A stretch of 64,000 nucleotides of DNA. Origin: Treponema_I sp045616125. GTDB lineage: Bacteria > Spirochaetota > Spirochaetia > Treponematales > Treponemataceae. Position numbers and translations under genes: made by a program. Within the stretch, counting starts at the first letter, position 1; each line of letters starts with the position of its first letter. The notes beneath the pieces were generated by a model. That model did not search any database, was not told the DNA's origin, and saw only the letters and a program-made list of their open reading frames with translations. The stretch covers positions 1-64,000 of the forward strand of contig JAZLGC010000092.1 in assembly GCA_045616125.1 (NCBI GenBank), in the 5' to 3' direction. Of this stretch, positions 25,979 to 34,467 are shown in pieces.

Positions 25979-28534
25979 ATGAATACTCTTTCACTTCTTG
26001 GTAAATGGTCTCTTGAAAGTAATGACCATAAAAATCTTTCTGTTTCTTTTCCCGGTGATATCCATAGTGCCCTTCTGGCACAGAAAATCATACCCGATCC
26101 CTACTGGGCAAAAAACGAACTGGAAATTCAGTGGGTAGGCCGCACTGACTGGACCACAACCCGTCAGATTAAAGTTCCCAAGAACTTTCTGAAAGGCCGC
26201 CAGTTCATCACGCTTGAAGGCGCCGATACCTTCGTCCGGGTTCTGATTAACGGATCCGAAGCAGGTTTGTGTGAAAACTTTTTCAGAAAATGGCGGTTTG
26301 ATGTAACTGATATTCTGAAAGAGGGTCTTAACGAAATTACCCTGATTTTTGAATCTTCAGAAAATTATGCAGTTGAAGCTGCAAAAAAACTCCCCATGAA
26401 GTTTCCCTACAGCGAATATGACGTTACTTCTCCAAACCACAATCTGGTACGAAAGGTACACTGTCATTCCGGCTGGGACTGGGGTCCATGTATCATGGCC
26501 TATGGCATTTACACCGATATCAGGCTTGAACAGACAGACTGTGCTTTGATTGATGCCATCCAGACTGAAACAACGAAAAATGCTGACGGATCCTGGAATT
26601 TACATGTTAAGACATGGATTACTTCAATAAAGAATGCAACAGCACCCATAACCATTTCTGTTGCAGCAGAATCAGGTGTTGCAGCAACAGCAGATTTCAG
26701 TCCGGTAATTCTTGATCTTGAAAAACAGACTTTGAAAGAAGGCGAAAACTGCATTGAAGCAGATCTTACGGTACGTGGAACAGCCCCCTGGTATGTTGCC
26801 GGGACAAACCCCGAAAATGACGACGCTGCTGCAAAAGGTGCCATGAGTCTTTCCGAAAACCCGTTGTATGACGTAGTGGTTACCTGTGCAAAAGCCGCAA
26901 AATCCGTAAAGATTGCATTCCGGGAACTGAAAGTAATCGCTGAAGAAGATGCCCAGGGAAAGTGTCTCCGTTTTGAAGTTGATGGACGGCCTGTTTTTGC
27001 CCGTGGTTCCAACTGGATTCCTGCTGACGCTCTGCCAAGCCGTCAGACTGATGAAAAATACGAATATCTGCTTGATGCACTGGTAGCTGCAAACCAGAAC
27101 ACAATCCGCGTATGGGGCGGCGGCCAGTATGAAAAAGAAGTTTTCTATGAACTATGTGACCGGAAAGGTATAATGGTCTGGCAGGATATGATGTTTGCCT
27201 GTTCAACGTATCCGGCAAATCAGGAATTTCTTGATACAGTCCGCATAGAAATCCGTGAGCAGATCCGCCGGTTAAGTCACCATCCGAGTATAGCACTGTG
27301 GTGCGGCAACAATGAAAACCTGGGAGCACTTACCTGGTTCCCTGAAACACGCAATAATCTTCTTGCATATGCAACACTGTACGATCGGCTGAATGAAGGA
27401 ACTGTAGGCGATGAAGTTAAGAAAAACGACAAGAGCCGCATCTGGTGGCCTAGTTCTCCTTCTGCGGGACCAGACGATTTCAGCGATAACTGGCACAGCG
27501 ATGGTCGTGGTGATATGCACTACTGGACCGTATGGCACGAGAAAAAACCTTTTGAAGCATATTACGACATTACTCCACGGTTTGTTTCTGAATTTGGCTA
27601 TCAGAGTTTGCCTTCATTAAGTGAGGTTCGTACCTTCTGTCCACCGAATCAGATGAACCTTACCAGTCCTGTTATGGAATTCCATCAGCGTTCAGTTGGT
27701 GGCAACAGCATTATTTTTGAAAACTTCAGCCGCTATTTCCGGGTTCCAGCAACATTTGCTCACATGAGTTACTTAAGTCAGGTTCAGCAGGCAATAGCAA
27801 TTAAAACAGCCGTAACATACTGGCGTTCCCTCCGTCCGGGCTGTATGGGATCAATTATCTGGCAGTTGAATGATGTATGGCCAATTGCTTCCTGGTCTTC
27901 TTTGGAATACTCCGGAAAATGGAAGATGCTGCATTACGCAAGCCGTCATTTCTGCGCCCCCGTACATCTGGCATTGTACAAAAAAGGTGACACTGTGTAC
28001 GGTTATGCATTGAACGACACCAGAAAAGAGCTTGATGCAACACTTGAAGTTCAGTTCCTGAATTTTACGGGTAACGCTGTTCGTAAAAACATAACCGTAA
28101 GCAAAAAAGTTCCTGCAGATACAGCTACCCTCCTTTGGGAATGCAAGGCATCTGATCTTGGCATAAAGATTGATGAAGCTTTTGTACTCGGAACGCTTAC
28201 AGTAAACGGAACTGCAGTATCAGAAGATGCACTCTTTATTGATCTGCAGAAACATTGTCAGCTTGAAAAAGCAGGAATTAAAACAGAAATCACTGAGACA
28301 GAAGACGGTTTTGCCGTAACACTTACCGCAGAAAACCCGGCCTTCTATGTTGCACTTGATCAGGGAGCAATTCAGGGTATCTTCAGTGATAACCTGCTGA
28401 CCCTGTTGCCCGGAAAGAGCAAAACAGTGTATTTTAAGCAACAGCCGCTGGCAGGATGCAAAACCTGGCGGAAAGCTTCGCTCAAAACATTTGCGAAAAC
28501 TCTTTCCGTAACCAGCCTCAACGACCTGTATTAA
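25979..28534 (+). CDS. beta-mannosidase, glycoside hydrolase family 2
   Basis: 851 aa from the ATG at 25979 (AGAGGATG upstream). The GH2 sugar-binding, immunoglobulin-like and TIM-barrel domains are in order. Within the barrel, NTIRVWGGGQYEKEVFYELC and GIMVWQDMMFACSTYP are typical of beta-mannosidases; LWCGNNENLGAL carries the acid/base glutamate, and RFVSEFGYQSLPS the nucleophile glutamate. There is no signal peptide, so it acts on imported manno-oligosaccharides in the cytoplasm, releasing mannose. It is transcribed divergently from the CHASE2 cyclase, and the small yhbY gene follows on the same strand after a GC-rich hairpin. No transporter for mannans is adjacent. Confidence 0.92.
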   Translation: MNTLSLLGKWSLESNDHKNLSVSFPGDIHSALLAQKIIPDPYWAKNELEIQWVGRTDWTTTRQIKVPKNFLKGRQFITLEGADTFVRVLINGSEAGLCENFFRKWRFDVTDILKEGLNEITLIFESSENYAVEAAKKLPMKFPYSEYDVTSPNHNLVRKVHCHSGWDWGPCIMAYGIYTDIRLEQTDCALIDAIQTETTKNADGSWNLHVKTWITSIKNATAPITISVAAESGVAATADFSPVILDLEKQTLKEGENCIEADLTVRGTAPWYVAGTNPENDDAAAKGAMSLSENPLYDVVVTCAKAAKSVKIAFRELKVIAEEDAQGKCLRFEVDGRPVFARGSNWIPADALPSRQTDEKYEYLLDALVAANQNTIRVWGGGQYEKEVFYELCDRKGIMVWQDMMFACSTYPANQEFLDTVRIEIREQIRRLSHHPSIALWCGNNENLGALTWFPETRNNLLAYATLYDRLNEGTVGDEVKKNDKSRIWWPSSPSAGPDDFSDNWHSDGRGDMHYWTVWHEKKPFEAYYDITPRFVSEFGYQSLPSLSEVRTFCPPNQMNLTSPVMEFHQRSVGGNSIIFENFSRYFRVPATFAHMSYLSQVQQAIAIKTAVTYWRSLRPGCMGSIIWQLNDVWPIASWSSLEYSGKWKMLHYASRHFCAPVHLALYKKGDTVYGYALNDTRKELDATLEVQFLNFTGNAVRKNITVSKKVPADTATLLWECKASDLGIKIDEAFVLGTLTVNGTAVSEDALFIDLQKHCQLEKAGIKTEITETEDGFAVTLTAENPAFYVALDQGAIQGIFSDNLLTLLPGKSKTVYFKQQPLAGCKTWRKASLKTFAKTLSVTSLNDLY

Positions 28535-28540
28535 ACTAAA

Positions 28541-28571
28541 GGGGATGTCCAAAAGTAGCATTGGACACCCC
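28541..28571 (+). other. strong hairpin between beta-mannosidase and yhbY
   Basis: GGGG-A-TGTCCA pairs with TGGACACCCC with one bulge and a loop of about 10 bases. There is no U-run, so it may stabilise the upstream mRNA or attenuate. Confidence 0.5.
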
Positions 28572-28589
28572 AGTTGTAGGATTATTTGT

Positions 28590-28901
28590 ATGGAATTAAA
28601 CAGTAAACAGCGAAAATTTCTTGAAAAAAATGCACAGCCAATGTCTGCAATTGTTATTGTTGGTGGCGCAGGTGTAACAGACGGTGTTCACGATATGCTG
28701 AACAAAAGTCTTGCCAGTCACGAACTTCTGAAAGTTAAATTCAATGAATACAAAGACGAAAAAGAAGAACTGGCAGCAGAAATGGCTGAACGGTCAAGTG
28801 CAATACTGGTACGTATTATCGGTAATGTAGCCATTTTTTATCGTCCGGCAGAAAAGATTGAAGACCGGAAGTACGAAAAAGAGCTGAATAAATTAGCCTG
28901 A
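28590..28901 (+). CDS. yhbY: YhbY family RNA-binding protein (CRM domain)
   Basis: 103 aa from the ATG at 28590 (GTAGGATT upstream). The CRM-domain pattern is clear: MELNSKQRKFLEKNAQPMSA, then VIVGGAGVTDGVHDMLNKSL, HELLKVKF, and ILVRIIGNVAIFYRP. In this family the GxxG-type loop and basic surface bind pre-50S ribosomal RNA; E. coli YhbY associates with the large-subunit precursor. It follows beta-mannosidase on the same strand but is separated by a hairpin, so co-transcription is uncertain. It is normal in length. A series of hairpins follows. Confidence 0.88.
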   Translation: MELNSKQRKFLEKNAQPMSAIVIVGGAGVTDGVHDMLNKSLASHELLKVKFNEYKDEKEELAAEMAERSSAILVRIIGNVAIFYRPAEKIEDRKYEKELNKLA

Positions 28902-28920
28902 TATTGTCCGGAAAAGAACA

Positions 28921-29041
28921 GGAGGCGGATCTGACAGACCCGCCTCCCATAGGAGAGAAAAATGAAAAAACCCGTCAGGCTTTTGCTGCTACTCAAAAGC
29001 CTGCGAACTAATTCCGACATAAAAAGCCTTGCGGCTTTTTA
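28921..29041. terminator. hairpin cluster with a bidirectional terminator
   Basis: GGAGGCGG/CCGCCTCC (28921-28928 with 28940-28947) lacks a U-run. The hairpin at 29021-29040 (AAAAAGCC, TTGC, GGCTTTTT) works as a terminator in both directions and would end both yhbY and the ABC permease operon. Three further small hairpins lie between 29047 and 29120. A 35-codon frame at 28962-29069 with AGGAG upstream runs through them; I do not regard it as a gene. Confidence 0.65.
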
Positions 29042-29131
29042 CTTACCGGGAAGCAAGCTTCCCGCATAAGCCATTGGGAATTGCATGGCAACTCCCGGTA
29101 AGTTGGCGCTTAGCGCCAACGCCCTACCGAC

Positions 29132-30343
29132 TTATTCCTTGATTGCTCCACCAGCAACACCTTCAGCCAGGTTACTCTGGAAACTGAAGTACACAACCAG
29201 AATTGGAAGAGTTGCAATAATAAGTGCTGCAATCTGCCAGCCAAGCTGTAATCCCTGCTTACCAGAGAATGAATAGATACCAACAGGCAGTGATTTAGTT
29301 GCATCACTTGAAGCCATAACCAATACCAGGAGAAATTCATTCCAGATACCAAGGGCAGTCATAATTGAAATTGTGATAATAACCGGAACCGTCATTGGAA
29401 CGATAATACTTACGAATGAGCGGAACGGAGTTGCACCATCGATATAAGCCGACTCAATCAAGCTGTTGGGAAGTCCGCGAATAAAGGTAGAACTAAGCAT
29501 AACAGCCATAGGCAGGCCAAAAGCTGTATAAATCAGGATTACTCCAATATGTGTATCGGTAAGTCCCAGGTTAGTCATCATCAGGAACAAAGGTACCAGT
29601 ACCTGATTTACGTCAAGCAGATACCCCAGACCAATAAGAGCTGCAATCAAAGCGGCAGTTTTCTTATATTTGAATTTTGATACACCATAACCAAGCATCA
29701 GACCGAGGAATACAACCAGGAATGTTGATACACAGGTATAGATAATACTGTTAAGGAACTTGCCGGAAAGTCCACCACGAGTCCAGGCAGAAGTATAGTT
29801 CCACCAGATACTGGTCCAGTTAATTTTCCGCTGCCAACTCTTTGGCAGGTCAGAAACCTTAACTTTAACATCTTTTCCCGGAGCAAGGGTCTTCAGGTTA
29901 CGGCCGTCAGAAAGAGTGTAATCATCAGGCAGTTTTTCACGGTCAAAGAAATAAATGAATACACGACGATGCATACCAATGGTTTCTGATTCGAGAATCA
30001 GAACACGTTTGTTAATACCATCATAATCCTTTTTCTTCAGCCCCAGTTTTTCAAGATAACCTGCCGGCCATGCAATAGAATCACCGGACTGTGACTTAAC
30101 AACATCAAATGTTTTTTCACTCTGCTGGAACAGTTCTTTTGGGAAAGAATAAATATCCCGTGTCAGCTCTTCATTAGTCTTGAATGACGAATATGCCATC
30201 CAGATAAGCGGAGCAATAGTAATAACCGTCCAAAGAACGAAAACAAAATATGACAACGGTTTTGCCAGATAACGACCAAAGAATGAAGTTTTCAGTTCAT
30301 CACGTTTTGGAGCTACGGCAGTAGTAGGTGTAGAAACAGCCAT
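29132..30343 (-). CDS. sugar ABC transporter permease (MalG type) with large inserted loop
   Basis: 403 aa from the ATG at 30343; GAGGAG sits inside the end of the preceding gene, whose stop codon is one base upstream. The six-helix MalG-like core ends with the EAA loop (SAYIDGATPFRSFVSIIVPM). Between the first and second membrane helices there is an insertion of about 120 residues (roughly 55-175), which makes it longer than usual MalG-type permeases of about 280 residues. The insertion would lie outside the membrane, where it could touch the binding protein. No ATPase gene is present, so the transporter probably uses a shared MsmX-like ATPase from elsewhere. It ends at the 29021-29040 terminator. 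Confidence 0.9.
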   Translation of the reverse strand: MAVSTPTTAVAPKRDELKTSFFGRYLAKPLSYFVFVLWTVITIAPLIWMAYSSFKTNEELTRDIYSFPKELFQQSEKTFDVVKSQSGDSIAWPAGYLEKLGLKKKDYDGINKRVLILESETIGMHRRVFIYFFDREKLPDDYTLSDGRNLKTLAPGKDVKVKVSDLPKSWQRKINWTSIWWNYTSAWTRGGLSGKFLNSIIYTCVSTFLVVFLGLMLGYGVSKFKYKKTAALIAALIGLGYLLDVNQVLVPLFLMMTNLGLTDTHIGVILIYTAFGLPMAVMLSSTFIRGLPNSLIESAYIDGATPFRSFVSIIVPMTVPVIITISIMTALGIWNEFLLVLVMASSDATKSLPVGIYSFSGKQGLQLGWQIAALIIATLPILVVYFSFQSNLAEGVAGGAIKE

Positions 30344-30344
30344 C

Positions 30345-31322
30345 TTAGTACTCCTCATCAGTTCCGAGTTTTTTACCAACCCAGTTACTGAACATAATCA
30401 GCAGAACACTGATTAATACGATAATGTTTGAAATAGCAGCACCGTAGGCGTACCGGTTTGGATTACCGGTTCCGGCCATACCGAATACCTGATTGTACAT
30501 GAAGATAGGAAGAACTTCGGTATTCATACGCTGTTTACCTTCTGTTGCAAGAGCGAAAATCAGTGCGAAACCTTTCAAAGAACCGGCAATGGCAAGAATA
30601 CAACTGGTGAGGATTGGAGCTGCCATCAGCGGAATAGTAATCTTATAGAACATCTGGAATTCAGTAGCACCATCAATTTTTGCAGCTTCAAACATGCTCT
30701 CATTAATCTTCTGCAGGTTGGCAAGGAAGATAATCATGTAGAAACCGGTGTACATCCAGATAAGAACAATAGCAATTGGAATCATTGCTTTGCTGGGATC
30801 GTACATCAAAGTAAACTGACGTGTTGGATCGCCTGAAACAGCCTGCATAACACGGGCAACAGGACCATCTACACTGAACAGCAGACGCCACATGATACCG
30901 ATTACGATGGTAGACAGGAAGTTAGGCAGGAATACCATTGCCTGAAAGAATGTTGATGCTTTTACCTGTTTGCGGTAAAGAATGAAAGCCAGAGCAAATC
31001 CAATAGGAATCTGGCCAAATACAGAAACCAGAACTACCAGCATGTTATTTTTAAAAGCATACCAGAATTCCGGGGTATTGTTCGAAGGATCAATAACACC
31101 ACGATTCATGGTGAGAACCGTAATATAGTTCTTCAATCCTACGAGGCCACTTGCAGATCCTACGTTAGGATTGTAATCAGAGAAACTCAAGAAAATTGAG
31201 TAAAAAACCGGGTAAACGATAATAAAAAGGTAAATCAGGAGACCTGGAGCAATAAAACCGATGAACGTTAACAGATCACGGGTATCAACCTTTTTGTTGA
31301 TTGCTTTTGTTTTATCAGACAC
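30345..31322 (-). CDS. sugar ABC transporter permease (MalF type), GTG start
   Basis: 325 aa, starting with GTG at 31322 supported by GAGGCAG upstream. Membrane helices are visible from FIGFIAPGLLIYLFIIVYPV onward, and the EAA loop EAAKIDGATEFQMFYKITIP contacts the ATPase. MalF-type permeases of carbohydrate uptake-1 transporters have this length and motif. It is separated from the binding-protein gene by about 170 bp containing two hairpins, which probably reduce its expression relative to the binding protein, and it is tightly coupled to the second permease. Substrate is likely an oligosaccharide, possibly of GlcNAc or glucose given the neighbours. Confidence 0.92.
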   Translation of the reverse strand: MSDKTKAINKKVDTRDLLTFIGFIAPGLLIYLFIIVYPVFYSIFLSFSDYNPNVGSASGLVGLKNYITVLTMNRGVIDPSNNTPEFWYAFKNNMLVVLVSVFGQIPIGFALAFILYRKQVKASTFFQAMVFLPNFLSTIVIGIMWRLLFSVDGPVARVMQAVSGDPTRQFTLMYDPSKAMIPIAIVLIWMYTGFYMIIFLANLQKINESMFEAAKIDGATEFQMFYKITIPLMAAPILTSCILAIAGSLKGFALIFALATEGKQRMNTEVLPIFMYNQVFGMAGTGNPNRYAYGAAISNIIVLISVLLIMFSNWVGKKLGTDEEY

Positions 31323-31438
31323 AATCTGCCTCTTTTATAAATATCAAAAAAGAAGGGGCACTAAATACATCGGGTTAAGACATGTTACACATAATCCTAA
31401 CTCATCCGTGTTTAGGGGTTATAAACAAACCCTTAATA

Positions 31439-31462
31439 AAAGGGGAGCGTACGCTCCCCTTT
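31439..31462 (-). terminator. perfect palindrome after the binding-protein gene (partial terminator)
   Basis: AAAGGGGAGCGT is followed at once by its exact complement ACGCTCCCCTTT, then TTATTA on the minus strand. Placed between binding-protein and permease genes it is well suited to partial termination or 3'-end protection. Confidence 0.65.
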
Positions 31463-31495
31463 ATCAGTTACAGGGAATGACCAGTAATCTATTGA

Positions 31496-32776
31496 TTACT
31501 GAGCATCAAATGCAGCCTGAACAGCAGCAGCTACCTGAGCAGCAGTCTGTTTTCCGTTTACGATATCCTGCATACCAGAGTTCAGCAGATCGTTTGCTTC
31601 ACCTTTCAGGTAAGAGTCAATTACGTAACAAGAAGGATATACACCCAGGTTACCTTTTTCAGCTACTAATGGGTCCAGGTCGTCTGGAAGAGTGATGCTC
31701 TTCAGGATTGAAGAAGAGATGGCACCATTGCGGATGCGGATGATGGTTTCTTCTTCGTTGTACATTTTAGCCAGGAAACGTTTTGCAGCGTCCAGTTTTT
31801 TAGCATCAGCAGCACCAGCTTTGGTGATACCGTAACCAACCTGCCAAGCACCAGCCAGTGAACCAGCATAGTATTTTTCACCAGGTACTGGAGGGAATGA
31901 CATCAGTTTGATGTTTCCTTCACCCAGGTTTGGAGTACCCATTGCCCACTGACCGTCAATGTAAATCAGAACTTTTCCAGCCTGGAATGCTGACAGAGCG
32001 GTTCCCTGATCAAGCAGGGTTGAGTTAGGATCAAGTACACCATCTTTTACCATGGTAGCAAGTGAATCAAGAGAAGCTACGAATGCTGGATCGGTGAATT
32101 TTACTTTTCCTTCGCAAGCTTTTTCAATCCACTGAGTATCGTTGGTAAAACGTGGGTAGATAGCTGACATTACACATGAACCCCATACCCAAGAAGCACT
32201 ACCCTGAGTAGTCATACAGGTGATACCTTTTGCAGCACAAGCTTTAGCAAGAGCTTTCATGTCATCATAGGTTTCTGGCAGTTTTCCGCCGTTCAGTTCG
32301 TTGAGCAGATCCATGTTAACAGCGGCAACGGTACAGTAGTTTGATCCTCCCAGTGGGATATATGGTTTAACACCAGTTCCGAAGAAGTCTGGGATCAGGT
32401 TGGTGTTGATAAAGTCAGGCATGTAAGGAACGTTATCTACCTGCTGACCAGCTTCCTGCCATGGACCACCCCAACGTGCATCAGCACCCATGTAAGCTAC
32501 ATCTGGGAACTGTTTTGCAGCCATACGAGCAGAAACTTTCTGATGATATGCTTCATCAAACAGCAGTTCGTAAACGATTTCTACATCTGGATTTTCTTCC
32601 ATGAATTCTTCAACCAGACGAACAAAATCCTGTCCTTCTGAGTTTGCATTGTTACCATAGCCCATTACATCCAGGACTACTTTTTCTGTTTTTGCAGCAG
32701 TTTCTTTTTTACCGCCAGCAAATACCATGCTCATTGCCAGAACAGCAGCAAGAGCTACGAGCATTACTTTCTTCAT
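31496..32776 (-). CDS. sugar ABC transporter substrate-binding protein
   Basis: 426 aa. MKKVMLVALAAVLAMSMVFA is a Sec signal; unlike many spirochaetal homologues no lipobox cysteine follows (FAGGKKE), so it may be soluble in the periplasm. The mature part resembles extracellular solute-binding family 1: VVLDVMGYGNN, FPDVAYMG, and VLIYIDGQWAMGTPNLGEG. GGAGAAC precedes the ATG. Its promoter (TTTACA, 17 bp, TATTCT) is overlapped at the start point by a GTTAGTTG/CAACTAAC palindrome, the presumed target of the ROK regulator encoded immediately upstream. It heads the transporter operon. Confidence 0.92.
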   Translation of the reverse strand: MKKVMLVALAAVLAMSMVFAGGKKETAAKTEKVVLDVMGYGNNANSEGQDFVRLVEEFMEENPDVEIVYELLFDEAYHQKVSARMAAKQFPDVAYMGADARWGGPWQEAGQQVDNVPYMPDFINTNLIPDFFGTGVKPYIPLGGSNYCTVAAVNMDLLNELNGGKLPETYDDMKALAKACAAKGITCMTTQGSASWVWGSCVMSAIYPRFTNDTQWIEKACEGKVKFTDPAFVASLDSLATMVKDGVLDPNSTLLDQGTALSAFQAGKVLIYIDGQWAMGTPNLGEGNIKLMSFPPVPGEKYYAGSLAGAWQVGYGITKAGAADAKKLDAAKRFLAKMYNEEETIIRIRNGAISSSILKSITLPDDLDPLVAEKGNLGVYPSCYVIDSYLKGEANDLLNSGMQDIVNGKQTAAQVAAAVQAAFDAQ

Positions 32777-32857
32777 AATGTTCTCCTTTTTTGGTGTTTA
32801 TCTTAATCCGCCCGTCTGCGGAGTAAGTACCGTTAATCAGTAAAATACCTTTACTTA

Positions 32858-32884
32858 GTTAGTTGATTGGATTAACCAACTAAC
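32858..32884. promoter_or_regulatory. ROK-type operator at the binding-protein promoter
   Basis: GTTAGTTG (32858-32865), 11 bp, CAACTAAC (32877-32884); both 8-bp arms are exact complements. It covers the predicted start point. Confidence 0.7.
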
Positions 32885-32890
32885 ATATTC

Positions 32891-32919
32891 AGAATATCAT
32901 CACCCTATCAATCTGTAAA
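32891..32919 (-). promoter_or_regulatory. promoter of the sugar ABC operon
   Basis: On the minus strand TTTACA (32919-32914), 17 bp, TATTCT (32896-32891). Confidence 0.6.
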
Positions 32920-32949
32920 GCGTTTTTTTTTCGGTTTTTCGTAATTTTT

Positions 32950-34137
32950 TCAGGCGATGGGGGCACCTGCGGACATTGCAGAAAGGTATTCCAGAATAGA
33001 TGGTCCTTTTTCTGATGCTGTTGCAAGGCTGGGAAGAGAGAAAAGTTGTTCGATGTACATGGACGCAGCACCATATGCTACGCTCAGAGTTCCAAAAGAC
33101 GACTGGCGGACATCAAAGATACGATGCTCCTTGTAAGGCCATTGAAAATCAAAACGCTGGCGGATGATTGACTCAATCTTCCGGCCGTATTTCTGTTCAA
33201 TGCCGCCAATATACACTACCTGAAGGTTCAGGGTGTTTGCCAGAAATGCAACATGACGTGCCAGTTCCTGGAATACGTTATTCATCTGATCATTATCACT
33301 GATAATTGAGGCAAGGCTGTCTTCACCGGACAGGAACTGACCTTCATTGCCGCTTTCCCATAAAAGACTGCGGAATTCACCGGCTGAACATTCAGGACCT
33401 TTCAGCAGTTTGCCGTTTATTACAATACCCAGACCGACAGACAGGTTCTTTTTTGATTTTTCCGTAGGATGAATAACACGGTATTCTGTAAGAACAAATG
33501 CCATATTCTTTACCAGGTCGTCATCGGCAGCCATGATTTCACCAAAACAGCAGCAACGGGCATCGTTTTCGATGGCAATGGGGATGTCGGTGTATTGTTT
33601 GACATTTTGAATAAAGGGGTATGGTTCTGTAATCATCAATGGTACGGAGCAGACAACTTCTCCTTTATCACTGTTGACAAGACCCGGAATACCAACTCCG
33701 ATACCAATCATGGTAACGTTGAGTTTTAAGGCTTCATAGGCAATCAGCTTGTAGGCACGCTGGAATACACCTTCAATCCGGAGTTCTTCAAAGGCTTGAG
33801 GCTGGATAACTTCCTGATGCTGAAACAGGACTGTTCCATGTAAATCAAGAAGACAGCAGACAAAGCGTTCCGGGTTTATTTCTATGCCGCCAACACAGGC
33901 AAATTTTGGGGTAATTTCCAGATAAATAGGCTTACGACCACCCTGTGGACCGGTGGAGCCTTCTGATGTTTCAGTAATAATGCCGATTTCGTTTAGAGAA
34001 GAAACAATTTTGGTAACGGTTGATTTATCAATGCCGAGTTTATTGGCAATTTCAACTCGGGAAATTCCCTTCTGAGTCCAAATCAGACGAAGAATGCGGG
34101 ATACATTTATATCAGAGAGAGAGTTAATTGATTTCAT
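32950..34137 (-). CDS. ROK family transcriptional regulator
   Basis: 395 aa from the ATG at 34137 (a GTG just upstream at 34140 is possible). A winged helix-turn-helix covers residues 10-70, with SRVEIANKLGIDKSTVTKIV as recognition segment. The ROK sugar-binding domain follows: FACVGGIEINPERFVCCLLD, IGIGVGIPGLVNSDKGEV, AIENDARC and SVGLGIVINGKL. The zinc motif CxCGxxGC of NagC/Mlc proteins is absent; the corresponding stretch reads AGEFRSLLWESGNEGQF. It sits between the ABC operon and nagBA, and the palindromes shared by the promoters of the binding protein, nagA and cellobiose phosphorylase are the obvious candidate targets. The inducer is likely an amino sugar or a product of its metabolism; this is inference. 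Confidence 0.88.
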   Translation of the reverse strand: MKSINSLSDINVSRILRLIWTQKGISRVEIANKLGIDKSTVTKIVSSLNEIGIITETSEGSTGPQGGRKPIYLEITPKFACVGGIEINPERFVCCLLDLHGTVLFQHQEVIQPQAFEELRIEGVFQRAYKLIAYEALKLNVTMIGIGVGIPGLVNSDKGEVVCSVPLMITEPYPFIQNVKQYTDIPIAIENDARCCCFGEIMAADDDLVKNMAFVLTEYRVIHPTEKSKKNLSVGLGIVINGKLLKGPECSAGEFRSLLWESGNEGQFLSGEDSLASIISDNDQMNNVFQELARHVAFLANTLNLQVVYIGGIEQKYGRKIESIIRQRFDFQWPYKEHRIFDVRQSSFGTLSVAYGAASMYIEQLFSLPSLATASEKGPSILEYLSAMSAGAPIA

Positions 34138-34197
34138 CACTTAACAACTATATCATACTTACAAAAATAGCGCAAATTAAACTAACTGAAGCAGGGG

Positions 34198-34432
34198 ATG
34201 CTGAAACAAGTTCAGCATGACACGAAATGGTCAGCATGGCACGTAATGGCCAGCATGACACGTAATGGCCAGCATGGCACGTAATGGCCAGCATGGCACG
34301 TAATGGTCAGCATGGCACGTAATGGTCAGCATGACACGTAATGGTCAGCATGACACGTAATGGTCAGCAGGGCACGTAATGGCCAGCATGACACGTAATG
34401 GCCAGCATGACACGTAATGGTCAGCAGGACAC
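34198..34432. repeat. short palindrome plus 19-bp tandem array (about 11.5 copies)
   Basis: A palindrome GATGCTGAA-ACAAG-TTCAGCATGAC opens the block (34198-34222). From 34213 to 34432 the unit CAGCATGACACGTAATGGT is repeated every 19 bp with changes at only a few positions (A/G at 8, C/T at 19, T/G in CAGCAK). The repeat clearly grew out of the right arm of the palindrome. It has no open reading frame and fills the gap between the ROK gene and nagB, where slippage would change its length without harming a gene. Confidence 0.9.
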
Positions 34433-34467
34433 AAAAGTAACAGCTCCCCCACTTTCAGCATAACAAA

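Noticed and set aside
28962..29069. 35-codon gene with an AGGAG ribosome-binding site
   Set aside because: The frame runs through a terminator and several hairpins and its product looks like translated structural DNA.
34213..34432. CRISPR-like array
   Set aside because: The 19-bp units are directly adjacent with no spacers and vary only at a few positions; no cas gene is present.
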